A stretch of DNA of 64,000 nucleotides. Source: Haloarchaeobius salinus (GTDB taxonomy: Archaea; Halobacteriota; Halobacteria; Halobacteriales; Natrialbaceae). The notes under the pieces were generated by a model, which searched no databases, was not told the DNA's origin, and saw only the letters and a program-made list of their open reading frames with translations. The position numbers and the translations under genes were made by a program. Below, piece after piece: positions 17,346 to 25,915 of the stretch. The stretch covers positions 1 through 64,000 of the forward strand of contig NZ_JANHAU010000004.1 in assembly GCF_024464185.1 (NCBI RefSeq), given 5' to 3'. Every line of letters begins with the position of its first letter. Position 1 is the stretch's first letter.

Positions 17346-17786
17346 ATGCGAGTGAGTGTCATCGGCGGGAGCAGCGTCTCGGACGAGGAGTACGAGCGGG
17401 CCGCAGCGGTGGGGCGACTGCTCGCTGAGCACGGACACACCGTCGTCTGTGGCGGGCTGGGTGGTGTGATGCGAGGGGTCTGTGAGGGCGCGAGCGGGGC
17501 CGGCGGGCGGACCGTCGGCATCCTCCCGGGCGAGGACATCGCGGCGGCCAACGAGTACGTCGACGTGCCCGTCGCGACGGGGCTGGGCCACGCCAGGAAC
17601 GCGCTGGTCGTCATGAACGGCGACGCGGTCGTCGCAATCGACGGTGGTCCGGGGACGCTCTCGGAGCTGGGTCTCGCCGGCGTCTACGACCGGCCCGTCG
17701 CCGGGCTCGGCACGCACGACGTGGCGGGTGTGAGACAGGTCGACAGCCCGGCCGCCGCCGTCGCCCACGTCGAGGACGGTGCGTGA
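17346..17786 (+). CDS. TIGR00725/LOG-like Rossmann protein
   Basis: The 146-residue protein begins MRVSVIGGSSVSDEEY and has the nucleotide-binding GGLGGVMRGVCEGA and DGGPGTLSELGLA motifs of the LOG/lysine-decarboxylase-like superfamily, matching the short TIGR00725 group. Related proteins hydrolyse nucleoside monophosphates, but here the substrate is unknown. It diverges from the membrane protein gene. Confidence 0.82.
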   Translation: MRVSVIGGSSVSDEEYERAAAVGRLLAEHGHTVVCGGLGGVMRGVCEGASGAGGRTVGILPGEDIAAANEYVDVPVATGLGHARNALVVMNGDAVVAIDGGPGTLSELGLAGVYDRPVAGLGTHDVAGVRQVDSPAAAVAHVEDGA

Positions 17787-17950
17787 TGCTACCATGTGAC
17801 GAAAGCGGCTGTTGTAGTTATAGGTGCGTTTATTGACAGTCGGAGGGTAGGCAGCAGTGTCGGCACTGGACCCGCCCACTCTGACCGAAACCCGACGGAG
17901 GTGTTGCCCGACGCCTCCAGACCCCACTGCCGACAGTTTTCGAACGCCGA

Positions 17951-18688
17951 CTACTCCTCGAAGACCCGTGTGTGTAGCCCGTCGGCGACCACGTCCATGA
18001 GCGTCTGGAGGTTCCGGGCGTCGTCGCGGTTGTACCTGACCAGCGTGTCGAGGGCCTCGTCGCTGCCGCGCTCGTACTCGTGCCAGAGCCGGACGGCGTC
18101 CCGCCCGGTGATGTCCGGTTCGTCGCGGGCGATGCCGACCTCCTGCTCGATGCGCTTGAGGCCGCCGGAGAGCCCGAGACGCTTGCAGGGATACATCAGG
18201 TCCACGTGCGGTACGTCGACGTCCACGTCGAACGAGGTCTCGAGGAACGGCACGTCGAAGCGCGCCCCGTTGAACGTCGCGACGAGCGACGCGTCGTCGA
18301 ACTGTTCGCGGAGCGCGCCCGCGGTCAGGTCGTCGCCCCTGACGAGCGTCGTCGTCTCGCCGGCCTGGTGGAACGAGACCGTCGTCACGTCGTCGCGCTC
18401 CTGCGAGAGCCCGGTCGTCTCTATGTCGAAGAAGCAGGTGTCCTCGCGGAAGTTCTCGTAGAACCGCCAGCGCTCGCTGCTCGGGAACTGCTCGTCGAAG
18501 AACCGCGTGTCGCCTGCCGCCAGCCGGTCGGTCGCCGTCTCGATGAACGACTCGATGCGGTCGGCGGTCGTCGACCCGACAACCGACCCGTCGAACTCGT
18601 CCCAGTGCGTGATGCCGGCGCGCCAGAGGTCGCGCTCGGTCTGCTCGCCGACGCCCCGGACCGGAATGAAGCTGTTCTCGATTCGCAC
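17951..18688 (-). CDS. YprB-like 3'-5' exonuclease (ribonuclease H fold)
   Basis: The 245-residue protein has DEDDy exonuclease motifs: ExoI FFDIETTGL (about residue 86), ExoII ATFNGARFDVPFL and ExoIII YNRDDARNL. This matches the ribonuclease H-like YprB domain. The N-terminal 75 residues contain an HhH-like stretch (FIPVRGVGEQTERDLWRAG) that may bind DNA. It probably trims nucleic acid ends in repair. Confidence 0.85.
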   Translation of the reverse strand: MRIENSFIPVRGVGEQTERDLWRAGITHWDEFDGSVVGSTTADRIESFIETATDRLAAGDTRFFDEQFPSSERWRFYENFREDTCFFDIETTGLSQERDDVTTVSFHQAGETTTLVRGDDLTAGALREQFDDASLVATFNGARFDVPFLETSFDVDVDVPHVDLMYPCKRLGLSGGLKRIEQEVGIARDEPDITGRDAVRLWHEYERGSDEALDTLVRYNRDDARNLQTLMDVVADGLHTRVFEE

Positions 18689-18736
18689 GGTCGTACCTCG
18701 GTCAGCCGAGTAGAAAAGCTGTCGTTCCCCGTCGCC

Positions 18737-19135
18737 TCAGAGGTCCTCGAACGCCTCGATGCGCTCGCGCCACTCGTCGGGGACGGGTCTGGACTCCTTC
18801 GCCTCGGGGTCGTAGGCGACCTGTACGGTCTCGGCGGTCGCGGCGACCTCGCCGGCGGCCCGCACCTCGTAGGCGAAGGTGATGGTCGAGGTACCGATGT
18901 CGGTCACCCAGATGGCCACCTCCACGTCATCCTCGAGCGTGATGGGCCGGTGGAAGTCGATCTCGAGGTGCGCGAGGACGCTCTCCAGCGACTCCGGCGT
19001 CCCGAGCACCTCGGGCAGGTACTCGACGCGGGCGGCCTCCAGGTAGGAGGAGTAGATGGCGTTGTTCACGTGGCCCAGCAGGTCGACGTCGTTGTACCGG
19101 ACGTCGATGCCGACGGTGAAGGGGTGTTCGCGCAT
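18737..19135 (-). CDS. acyl-CoA thioesterase (hot-dog fold, FadM/YbgC type)
   Basis: The 132-residue protein has the 4-hydroxybenzoyl-CoA thioesterase signature VRYNDVDLLGHVNNAIYSSYLEAAR, including the catalytic Asp and the HVNN motif. It hydrolyses acyl-CoA, substrate unknown. The start at 19135 (MREHPFTVGID) fits the family; another in-frame start exists at 19159. Confidence 0.88.
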   Translation of the reverse strand: MREHPFTVGIDVRYNDVDLLGHVNNAIYSSYLEAARVEYLPEVLGTPESLESVLAHLEIDFHRPITLEDDVEVAIWVTDIGTSTITFAYEVRAAGEVAATAETVQVAYDPEAKESRPVPDEWRERIEAFEDL

Positions 19136-19225
19136 ACCCACCGTCACCGCTCGGGACACCTTCGTCTTGCGGTAGCGGCCAGCCTTCGTCGCTGTCGGGC
19201 CTGGCCGGCGGCGGCGACCCTCCGC

Positions 19226-21340
19226 TCACTCCTCGCCACGGGCGAGGTACAGCGTCCGGTCGGTGATCTGGATGAGTGCGTCGGCCCAGTCGTCGAGCGA
19301 CCCGGCGGTCGCACCGGGGATCTCGAGCACCACGACGCCGTCGTCGGCGACGCGCAGCTCCGCGTGCCCGCTCCCGTCCCGGTCCAGGTAGTTCCGGAAC
19401 TGGTACCGGAGCAGCTGCTCGCTCGGACCGGAGAGCTCGACGCCACCGTCGGGTACCAGTTCCAGCGTCGCGACCTCGCTCTCGGCGCTGGCGGTGAGAC
19501 CGTACGACTCGCCCGACAGCGGGAACGTGTAGTCGGTGTCGTCGAGCTCCTCGGCACCCTGCTGGAGCGGCAGCGAGCTCACGTCCGCGGAGATGCTCGT
19601 CCCGCCGACCTCCTGCGTGAGCGTCGTCAGCTCCTGCTCGACGAGGTCGCCGACGTCCATCGGTTCGTCCACGGCGTCCGACGAGCCGTCCCCGGCGGCG
19701 GTCCCCTCGGGTGGCTCGCTCGGCACCTCCGGCTCCCGCAGGACCGCAGCCGCGGCCGCCTCCGCGTCGGCGTCCGGATCCAGTTGATCGAAGACCGAGG
19801 ACGCACCGTCGTCCGAATCCGCCACCGACTCACCCGAATCGTCCGTCCCATCGGGGTCGGCGTTCTCGGCCTCGTTGTCCGGTCGCGCCGGCGTCTCCTC
19901 CGCCAATCTGTCGCCGGTCACCGGCTCGTCGGCCGCGTTCTCGAGGTCGTGCGTCCCGACCCACCCGTCGTCGTCGTCGAACTCGGAGAGCGGGGGCGCG
20001 GTCGCCGTGTCTGCCTCCCCGTCGATCACGCCCTCGTCAGCGCCGCCCTCCGTGGTCTCAGCGATAGCGCCGGTCGAGCGCGGGTGCGACTCGAACCGGG
20101 TCGCGTACCACGGCTCGTCGGCGGTCGTCGCGAAGCGGCCGTGCGCCCCGTCCCCGTCCGGTCCCGTGAACAGGTCGGGTGAGGGCCCCAGCCCGCGGTT
20201 CGTCCTGGCGTCGTGCCCGAAGGTACGGAGCGCCTCGGTCGCGGAATCGTCGGGCTCGATGGCTCCGTCGTCCGGTTGGTCGTCGTCGAGCAGCTGGGCG
20301 ACCGAACCGTCCAGTTCGTCGTCGTCCGGTCCGTCGACGCCGGCTCCGTCGCCGTTGACGACCGCAGCGGTTGCCCCCTCCTCTGCCTCGGCCGGTGGGT
20401 TCTGGGGGCCGTCCGCCGGGGTCGGCGCGTCGGCTTCGGCGTCGTCCTCGGCGGCATCGGCGTCGTGGTCGACGTCCGCCTCGGTCACGCTGTCGTCCTC
20501 GTCCACGCCGTCTGCTTCGGCTTCCTCGTCCGGCTCGTCCGTTCCCACCTCGTCCTCGCCGAGAGCTGGCTCCTCCGGTAGCGTGTCGGCCTCCATTCCC
20601 GTCTCGTCCTCCGTATCCGTCTCGTCCTCCGAATCCGTCTCGTCCTCTGAATCCGTCTCCTCTTCGATGCCCGTCTCGACGGCCTCGTCACCCTCGTCGG
20701 CCGCCGGCTCGTCCTCGTCCGTGGTTGGATCCGCGTCCGTCTCGTCACCCGGCTGGTCCGCCGCACCGTCGGGACCGAACTCGTCGACCCCGACGCTACG
20801 TGCGTCGACGCCGTCGTCCGTTCTGGCCGCGCCACCGGTCGACACGCCGGTGGCGGCCGTCGACCCGTCGCCTGGTGTACCGGCGTCGGAACCCCGCCGG
20901 CCGCTGCGGCCGTTCGCCAGCTGCACCCGGCCCACGACGCCCTCCGGCGAGGGCTGTGCCGACTGCAGGCCACCGACGGTCGACTGGCCGCTCGACGCCG
21001 TCGGCGTGCCGACACCCGGTGCGGCGACGTTCGGGGTCGTCGCAGGTACCGTACCGGGCTGGGGCTGTGGCTCCGCCACGGTGCGTCCGTCGGCAGTGGC
21101 GGCGTTCCGGCCGCCGGTCCGACCCTGTCCCTCACCGCGCATACTGTCGTGTATCCGCGTCAGTGTCCCGTTTATCGTGTCCAGATCCGAATCCACGTCG
21201 TCCTCGAGCGAGTCGACCTTCTCCGCGACGTCACGCAGCGCCAGCGCGACGTCCCACATGACGACCACGCCGAGGAAGACGAGCATCAGGAGGACCGTCA
21301 CTGCGACGCCGGCGAGCATCTCGATGCCTACTTCGACCAT
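19226..21340 (-). CDS. membrane-anchored protein with very long acidic linker
   Basis: The 704-residue protein begins with one membrane helix (about 8-30) and a coiled coil with heptad spacing (VAEKVDSLEDDVDSDLD). About 500 residues of low-complexity D/E/A/P/T sequence follow, including repeated DSEDET units. It ends in a compact domain of about 120 residues (from TSISADVSSLPL to LYLARGEE). I do not recognise the terminal domain; it has no obvious catalytic motif. The architecture is of an anchored tether or receptor with the globular end far from the membrane. The start at 21340 places the helix directly at the N terminus; a longer frame adds a basic, implausible leader. Confidence 0.75.
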   Translation of the reverse strand: MVEVGIEMLAGVAVTVLLMLVFLGVVVMWDVALALRDVAEKVDSLEDDVDSDLDTINGTLTRIHDSMRGEGQGRTGGRNAATADGRTVAEPQPQPGTVPATTPNVAAPGVGTPTASSGQSTVGGLQSAQPSPEGVVGRVQLANGRSGRRGSDAGTPGDGSTAATGVSTGGAARTDDGVDARSVGVDEFGPDGAADQPGDETDADPTTDEDEPAADEGDEAVETGIEEETDSEDETDSEDETDTEDETGMEADTLPEEPALGEDEVGTDEPDEEAEADGVDEDDSVTEADVDHDADAAEDDAEADAPTPADGPQNPPAEAEEGATAAVVNGDGAGVDGPDDDELDGSVAQLLDDDQPDDGAIEPDDSATEALRTFGHDARTNRGLGPSPDLFTGPDGDGAHGRFATTADEPWYATRFESHPRSTGAIAETTEGGADEGVIDGEADTATAPPLSEFDDDDGWVGTHDLENAADEPVTGDRLAEETPARPDNEAENADPDGTDDSGESVADSDDGASSVFDQLDPDADAEAAAAAVLREPEVPSEPPEGTAAGDGSSDAVDEPMDVGDLVEQELTTLTQEVGGTSISADVSSLPLQQGAEELDDTDYTFPLSGESYGLTASAESEVATLELVPDGGVELSGPSEQLLRYQFRNYLDRDGSGHAELRVADDGVVVLEIPGATAGSLDDWADALIQITDRTLYLARGEE

Positions 21341-21526
21341 GGGTGACTCTCCTGTTCGCGTACGCACGGTCCGTGTATAGAGGCTCGTCCGATATCGAAC
21401 GCTGAGTCGTGGCCCGATTCGTGCGACAGCGAGGACCCCCGGTCCGCGATGAACCCCGATGTGCGGTCGTGCGATGTCCGTGACAACCCGACGAACGGTT
21501 AACCGTCGGCGGTTCGTAGCGGTGGC

Positions 21527-21886
21527 ATGAGCGACGCAGCGGAGTCGAACGACGATGTCAGTACGAGTACGACCGAACCAGTCCACGTCGAGAGCGCCGG
21601 ACACCTCCAGACCCTGCTCACCGACGGGGACGTGGTGCTCGTGGACTTCCACGCGGACTGGTGTGGGCCCTGCCAGATGCTCGAGCCCGTCGTCGCCGAC
21701 ATCGCGGCGGAGACGGACGCCACCGTCGCGAAGGTCGACATCGACGAACTCCAGGCACTCGCACAGGAGAACGGCATCCGAGGGGTGCCGACGCTCCTGC
21801 TGTACGCGGACGGCGAGCTCGTCGAGCGGCTGGTCGGCGTACAGGAGAAGTCCACGCTCGTCGACCTCGTCGAGCAGCACGGCTGA
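21527..21886 (+). CDS. trxA: thioredoxin
   Basis: The 119-residue protein has the redox site WCGPC (Cys46 and Cys49) and the cis-proline segment GVPTLLLY. It reduces protein disulfides in the cytosol. A haloarchaeal acidic leader of about 18 residues precedes the fold. Confidence 0.93.
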   Translation: MSDAAESNDDVSTSTTEPVHVESAGHLQTLLTDGDVVLVDFHADWCGPCQMLEPVVADIAAETDATVAKVDIDELQALAQENGIRGVPTLLLYADGELVERLVGVQEKSTLVDLVEQHG

Positions 21887-21924
21887 CCGGTCGGTGGCGT
21901 TCGGTCAGCAGACGGCTCCGGGGA

Positions 21925-22614
21925 TCAGATCTCGATCCAGCCGCTCTCGGCGTCGCGGTCGCGGAGGTGCCACCGCTGCTCGAGGCGCTCCTCGTCGCCG
22001 TCCTCGGTCCGCCTGACCTCGACGACGGCGTCGAACAGTGGTTCGAGCAGATGTACGTAGTCGCTGTCGCGATCCAGCGGCAGGTGGAAGTGCCCCATCC
22101 CGTCGGCCTGCCGGGTCCGCGAGGTGACCATGTGGAGCAGCCGGAACACGTTCTGTGACTTGTGTTCGCGCAGCAGCGGCGTCACCGAGTCGAAGCAGAG
22201 TCGGAGTTCGCCCGGCTCGAGCTCGTGGTCGGCCTCCATCTCGTCGACGGCGTCGATGATGGCCGTCCCGAGCGTGCTCAGCAGCTGCGGGCCGACCACG
22301 GTCTCCTCGATGTCGTCGGGGACGCCCTCCGGACTCGCGGAGACACCCGCCTCGTTCTCCTGGCTGAGGATACGTGTCTCGCCCCGATGGTCCGTCGACG
22401 GTCCCTGTCCGCAGGTCTCCGTGCCCGTCGTGTAGACGTAGAGGCGCTGTCTGGGCTCGCCGCTGTCGCCCACGAGCCTGCCACAGGCCGCCCGGTGGGC
22501 CGTCGCGCTCGTCCGTCCGACCAGAAGGATGCTGCTGCCTTCGCGCTTGAGTGCCGAGAGCGTCTGCGCGAACGTCGTGCTCCCGGGAACCCCCCCACCG
22601 TGGTCGGTACGCAT
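21925..22614 (-). CDS. haloarchaeal RecA-like protein (DUF7504-like)
   Basis: The 229-residue soluble protein resembles the haloarchaeal family annotated DUF7504, thought to be a worn-down KaiC/RAD55-type ATPase. The segments SSILLVGRTSATAHRAAC and LRLCFDSVTPLLREHKSQNVFRLLHMVT correspond to the nucleotide-binding strand and the Walker B-like strand, but a proper Walker A lysine is missing, so ATP binding is doubtful. The start at 22614 follows an AT-rich TATA element (AATATTTATTG on the minus strand, near 22647) by about 28 bases. Confidence 0.7.
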   Translation of the reverse strand: MRTDHGGGVPGSTTFAQTLSALKREGSSILLVGRTSATAHRAACGRLVGDSGEPRQRLYVYTTGTETCGQGPSTDHRGETRILSQENEAGVSASPEGVPDDIEETVVGPQLLSTLGTAIIDAVDEMEADHELEPGELRLCFDSVTPLLREHKSQNVFRLLHMVTSRTRQADGMGHFHLPLDRDSDYVHLLEPLFDAVVEVRRTEDGDEERLEQRWHLRDRDAESGWIEI

Positions 22615-22778
22615 TCTTTCGTCGAATTGGAAACAGGATGCAATAAATATTGTGGCTGTTGGCTCACTGTAATAACGTGTTACCCACCGTGAAACCGAGC
22701 TCCGCGACGGGAGCTGTCGGGAGCCCCACGACGGTCGGTGGCGCATGGTTTTTGTCGCCTACGCGATAACGGTACGGT

Positions 22779-23597
22779 ATGAGCGATTCCAGGGACGACG
22801 ACATCGCCGCCGACGCCAGGGAGCTGGCGGGGGAGCTCCGGGCCCTCCGGGAGCAGCTCGACGAGCAACGCCGTCGGCCGCCGACGGGGCCGATGGGCAT
22901 CCCGCGCCCCCCGACACCACGGGAGTTCATGGAGTTCGCCGACGAGGTCGCCATCCCCGCGACCATCGCCATCCTGGAGACGAACATCCGACTGCTCGAG
23001 GCCCTCCAGCGCGCCATCCGGCTGGCAGACAGTGGCCGCCGCGCGGGTGAACGCGGCCGGGACGCCGGGGGGCGCGCACGCTCGACCGCCGAGTCCGTCA
23101 GCCGGGAGACGCTCTCGCGGGCATCAGACGCGCTCGCCGACCTCCAGTCCGTCCTCGAGGGGACCGAGCTGCCGGAGAACGAGTCCGCCCGCAGCATCCT
23201 CACCGAGGCGCGGGACCTCCGACAGGAGATACAGGAGCAGCTGACTGCGAGCCGGACGCGGGACCACACCCTGGACGAGTTCGAGGAGGGCGACGACGCT
23301 GCGGACGACGCCGGCACCGACATCGGTGTGACCGATGGGGACGAGACGGGGGAGGAGCCGGACGACGAACCGGTGTCCATCGACGTGGATGCGGAACTGG
23401 AGACGCTGAAACAGCAGTACGAGGACGAGAGCCACGGGGACGACGGACCGGACAGCTCAGCGGACGACGGTCCGGACAGCTCAGCGGACGACGGTCCGGA
23501 CGCTCCTGGAGATGACGGATCTGACACCCCTGGAGATGACGGACCGGGCGACTCCGGACACGACGGACCGACCGGCTCCGGCGACGACGGTCGGTAA
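22779..23597 (+). CDS. acidic coiled-coil protein, function unknown (DUF7547-like)
   Basis: The 272-residue protein has an N-terminal helical region (about 1-160) with a conserved-looking PRPPTPREFMEFADEVAIPA stretch and charged helices, then an acidic disordered tail with repeats of DDGPDSSA and related units. No membrane segment or catalytic motif is visible. It may belong to a haloarchaeal DUF family (DUF7547), from memory only. Confidence 0.65.
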   Translation: MSDSRDDDIAADARELAGELRALREQLDEQRRRPPTGPMGIPRPPTPREFMEFADEVAIPATIAILETNIRLLEALQRAIRLADSGRRAGERGRDAGGRARSTAESVSRETLSRASDALADLQSVLEGTELPENESARSILTEARDLRQEIQEQLTASRTRDHTLDEFEEGDDAADDAGTDIGVTDGDETGEEPDDEPVSIDVDAELETLKQQYEDESHGDDGPDSSADDGPDSSADDGPDAPGDDGSDTPGDDGPGDSGHDGPTGSGDDGR

Positions 23598-23604
23598 CGG
23601 CGGC

Positions 23605-23964
23605 CTAGACGGGGTCGAACCGGTAGCCGTCCCACTCCTGGCTCTCGGGTACCCTGATACCTGCATCGGGGTCGCGCAGCTCATCGACGTACACCGGCCG
23701 GACCGTGTCGCCGGTCTCGACGTCGTCGGTGGTCAACTGGCCGATGGCCCGGACGGCCTCGCCGTCGACGTCGAACTCGACGATGGCGAGCGCGTTGGGC
23801 TGGCGGACGCCCGGTGGGGTCGCCGTGGAGTTCGTCCAGGTGACGACCTCGGCCTCGTACTCGCTGAGGTCGACCGTCTCGACCGGTTCGCTGCCGTTCG
23901 GGCCGATCGGGTGGCCCGGGTAGGTGATGCTGCCGTCGTCGTACCGGTAGGCTTCCATGGTCAT
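23605..23964 (-). CDS. DUF35 OB-fold protein, thiolase partner
   Basis: The 119-residue protein has the DUF35 OB-fold pattern (EAEVVTWTNSTATPPGVRQPNALAIVEF, VRAIGQLTTDDVETGDTV). In archaea such proteins bridge thiolase and HMG-CoA synthase or bind acyl-CoA for thiolase-like partners. The usual N-terminal rubredoxin-type cysteines are absent. Its ATG overlaps the stop of the thiolase gene by four bases, so the two are translated together. Confidence 0.82.
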   Translation of the reverse strand: MTMEAYRYDDGSITYPGHPIGPNGSEPVETVDLSEYEAEVVTWTNSTATPPGVRQPNALAIVEFDVDGEAVRAIGQLTTDDVETGDTVRPVYVDELRDPDAGIRVPESQEWDGYRFDPV

Positions 23965-25115
23965 TCTGCTGCCTCCATGATGGTGGTGATGACGCAGTTC
24001 CCGAACCCGCCGACGTTGCACGCGAGGCCGACGTCGGCGTCGACCTGCCGTTCCCCGGCTTCACCGACGAGCTGGGCGTATATCTCGTAGCCCTGTGCGA
24101 CGCCGCTCGCGCCGAGCGGGTGCCCCTTCGACTTGAGGCCGCCGGAGGTGTTGATGGGGAGTTCGCCGTCCATCTCGGTCTCGCCGGCCTCGACGCGCTC
24201 CCACGCTGTACCCGGCTCGGCGAACCCGAGGCCCTCCATCTGGAGGAACTCGAGGATGGTGAACATGTCGTGGAGCTCCGCCACGTCGACGTCCTCCGGC
24301 TCCAGTCCGGCCATCTCGAACGCCTGCTCGCCGGAGTCGACGACGCCGCCCATCACGGTCGGGTCCTCGCGCTCGTGGACGACCTGGGTGTCCGTCGCGC
24401 CCGCGACACCGCTGACGACGGCGTAGTCGTCGGTGTACTGCTCGGCGACCGACTCCGGGCAGAACATGAGCGCCGCGCTGCCGTCGGTGATCGGACAGAA
24501 GTCGTACAGCCGGAGGGGGTCGGCGACGATGGGCGACTCCATCACCGTCTCCAGATCGACCTCCTTCTGGAACTGGGCGTGCGGGTTGTTCAGTCCGTTC
24601 TTGTGGTTCTTCACGGCGACCTTCGCCAGCGACTCCCGGGGCGCGTCGTACCGTTCGAGGTAGTGCCGCGCCGTGAGCCCGGCGAAGCTCGGCAGGGTGA
24701 CGCCGTGTTTGTACTCGACCGGGTGCGTGATGGAGGCGATGACGTCCGTCGCTTCCCCGGTCGTCCGGTGGGTCATCTTCTCGCCGCCGACGAGCAGCGT
24801 CATCTCCGAGGCTCCGGAGGCGATGGACTGCCACGCGGCGTAGATGCCCGCGCCGCCCGAGGACGAGGTCTGGTCGACCCGCTGGCTGTACGCCGGCATC
24901 ACGTCGAGGTCGTGCGCCAGCGCGTTCATGATGCCCGTCTGTCCCTCGAACTCCCCGCTGGCCATGTTCGAGACGTACAGGTGCTCCACCTCGTCGGGGG
25001 CGACCCCGGCGTCGTCGAGGCAGGCCTCGCCCGCCTCGGCGAGCAGGTCCATGACCCACGACTCACGCTGTCCGAACTTGGTCATCGACGCACCGATGAC
25101 TGCTACACGGTCCAT
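23961..25115 (-). CDS. thiolase-family protein with Ser at the nucleophile position
   Basis: The 384-residue protein has the thiolase fold of the archaeal SCP2-like group, with GHPLGASG and a C-terminal CNVGGFGNC that retain the second-lobe histidine and cysteine. The motif that normally holds the nucleophilic cysteine reads VDQTSSSGGAG, placing Ser84 at that position. Condensation or cleavage through an acyl-cysteine would therefore be altered. It is followed directly by its DUF35 partner. The ATG at 25115 is preferred; an in-frame GTG lies at 25127. Confidence 0.85.
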   Translation of the reverse strand: MDRVAVIGASMTKFGQRESWVMDLLAEAGEACLDDAGVAPDEVEHLYVSNMASGEFEGQTGIMNALAHDLDVMPAYSQRVDQTSSSGGAGIYAAWQSIASGASEMTLLVGGEKMTHRTTGEATDVIASITHPVEYKHGVTLPSFAGLTARHYLERYDAPRESLAKVAVKNHKNGLNNPHAQFQKEVDLETVMESPIVADPLRLYDFCPITDGSAALMFCPESVAEQYTDDYAVVSGVAGATDTQVVHEREDPTVMGGVVDSGEQAFEMAGLEPEDVDVAELHDMFTILEFLQMEGLGFAEPGTAWERVEAGETEMDGELPINTSGGLKSKGHPLGASGVAQGYEIYAQLVGEAGERQVDADVGLACNVGGFGNCVITTIMEAAE

Positions 25116-25238
25116 GGACGTGTCCACTCACGGCATCGGTTTAGTTATTCCCGTCACGACGGCTTTTTGCTCGCGTCGAACCCGGCCCGTGGTGGGGCCG
25201 TCCAGTCCGTGATCCCCATGTGGCGTGCATCGGGGTCC

Positions 25239-25289
25239 GACCGCCATCTGGGGTCGACCGCCATCTGGAGCCGACGGCCATCGGAGTCC
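25239..25289 (+). repeat. 17-bp triple tandem repeat left of the origin
   Basis: Three consecutive 17-bp units start at 25239, 25256 and 25273, based on GACCGCCATCTGGGGTC with increasing mismatches. They lie about 60 bases left of the first origin box. Nothing codes here. Confidence 0.7.
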
Positions 25290-25350
25290 GGCCGTCCGCG
25301 GGGACGGACCACCATCGGACCCGTCCGTCGTCGAGCGCGGGACATCCCCC

Positions 25351-25535
25351 CACCGTTGCAAGTGAAGCCGGCTCGTGCCCCGAGCCACCCCCACCACCGT
25401 TGCGAGTGAACAGTTGGTGGGCAACGCGAGCGGTTGTACCGGTGAACGGGGGGAGAGAGACACCACTGTTGCAAGTGAAGAGGCTGTTGGGTGGGGGTGG
25501 GTCGTGATACAGAGACACCACCGGTACGAGTGAAG
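25351..25535 (+). repeat. four forward origin boxes
   Basis: The forward boxes share the core CACCGTTGCAAGTGAAG with changes at a few positions; the third and the reverse box near 25770 are identical over CACTGTTGCAAGTGAAG. Spacing between starts is 44, 69 and 55 bases. Confidence 0.85.
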
Positions 25536-25631
25536 CCGGGAACCGGTGGGGACGACGACGGTCGAGTAGACACTCTCGCCGCCAGCATGGTCATCACTTC
25601 TCCGTGGCGTAGAACGCCTCTCGGTCTATTT

Positions 25632-25780
25632 TTCACTTGCAATCGTGGTGTGTACGAGTCGTCGCGAATGTACTGCCACCGAACCCCCCACCCGGATTTA
25701 TCAGTGCTTCACCAGAAACGGTGGTGTGCCGTCCCTCTAGGCACCCCTTCCTTCCTAGCTTCACTTGCAACAGTGGTGTC
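25632..25780 (-). repeat. three reverse origin boxes
   Basis: Two clear boxes (TTCACTTGCAATCGTGG at 25632; CTTCACTTGCAACAGTG at 25759) and one degenerate box (CTTCACCAGAAACGGTGG near 25707) mirror the forward set. An extra half box TCACTTGCAA sits at 25868-25877, next to the orc1/cdc6 promoter. Confidence 0.8.
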
Positions 25781-25867
25781 TGTGAGGGTGTGTTCTTCGG
25801 TGACGTTCGACACGATACGGAGACCACGACCGTGAACGACCGTGACGGTTCACACGAAACACTTGAA

Positions 25868-25893
25868 TCACTTGCAAAGGAGGTTCTTTTATA
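25868..25893 (+). promoter_or_regulatory. orc1/cdc6 promoter with half origin box
   Basis: TTTTATA at 25887-25893 lies about 26 bases before the ATG at 25916, fitting a leaderless transcript. The half box TCACTTGCAA at 25868-25877 sits just upstream, so the initiator could repress its own gene. Confidence 0.65.
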
Positions 25894-25915
25894 CCCGGAG
25901 TCACACCGGAAGGGT

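Larger units (their letters stand above)
25348..25780. other. replication origin with opposed origin-recognition boxes
   Basis: Four boxes close to CACCGTTGCAAGTGAAG lie in forward orientation (cores 25351-25367, 25395-25411, 25464-25480, 25519-25535). Three face them in reverse (25632-25650, a degenerate one at 25707-25727, and 25758-25780). A G-rich run sits at 25489-25500. The boxes flank a central segment (25536-25631) and lie immediately upstream of an orc1/cdc6 gene, the standard arrangement of a haloarchaeal origin. The central region is not strikingly AT-rich, so the unwinding site is uncertain; TCTATTTTT at 25625 and GGATTTATC at 25694 are the best candidates. Confidence 0.82.

Noticed and set aside
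23961-24021. Upstream extension of the DUF35 frame with a His run
   Set aside because: The histidines come from the end of the thiolase gene in another frame; the ATG at 23964 overlapping the thiolase stop is the natural start.
25348-25780. Repeats before orc1/cdc6 as a CRISPR array
   Set aside because: Repeats are short, in both orientations and irregularly spaced, as expected for origin boxes.
25637-25915. Upstream extension of the Orc1/Cdc6 frame
   Set aside because: It runs through origin boxes, is rich in Cys and Pro, and starts far upstream of the TATA box at 25887.
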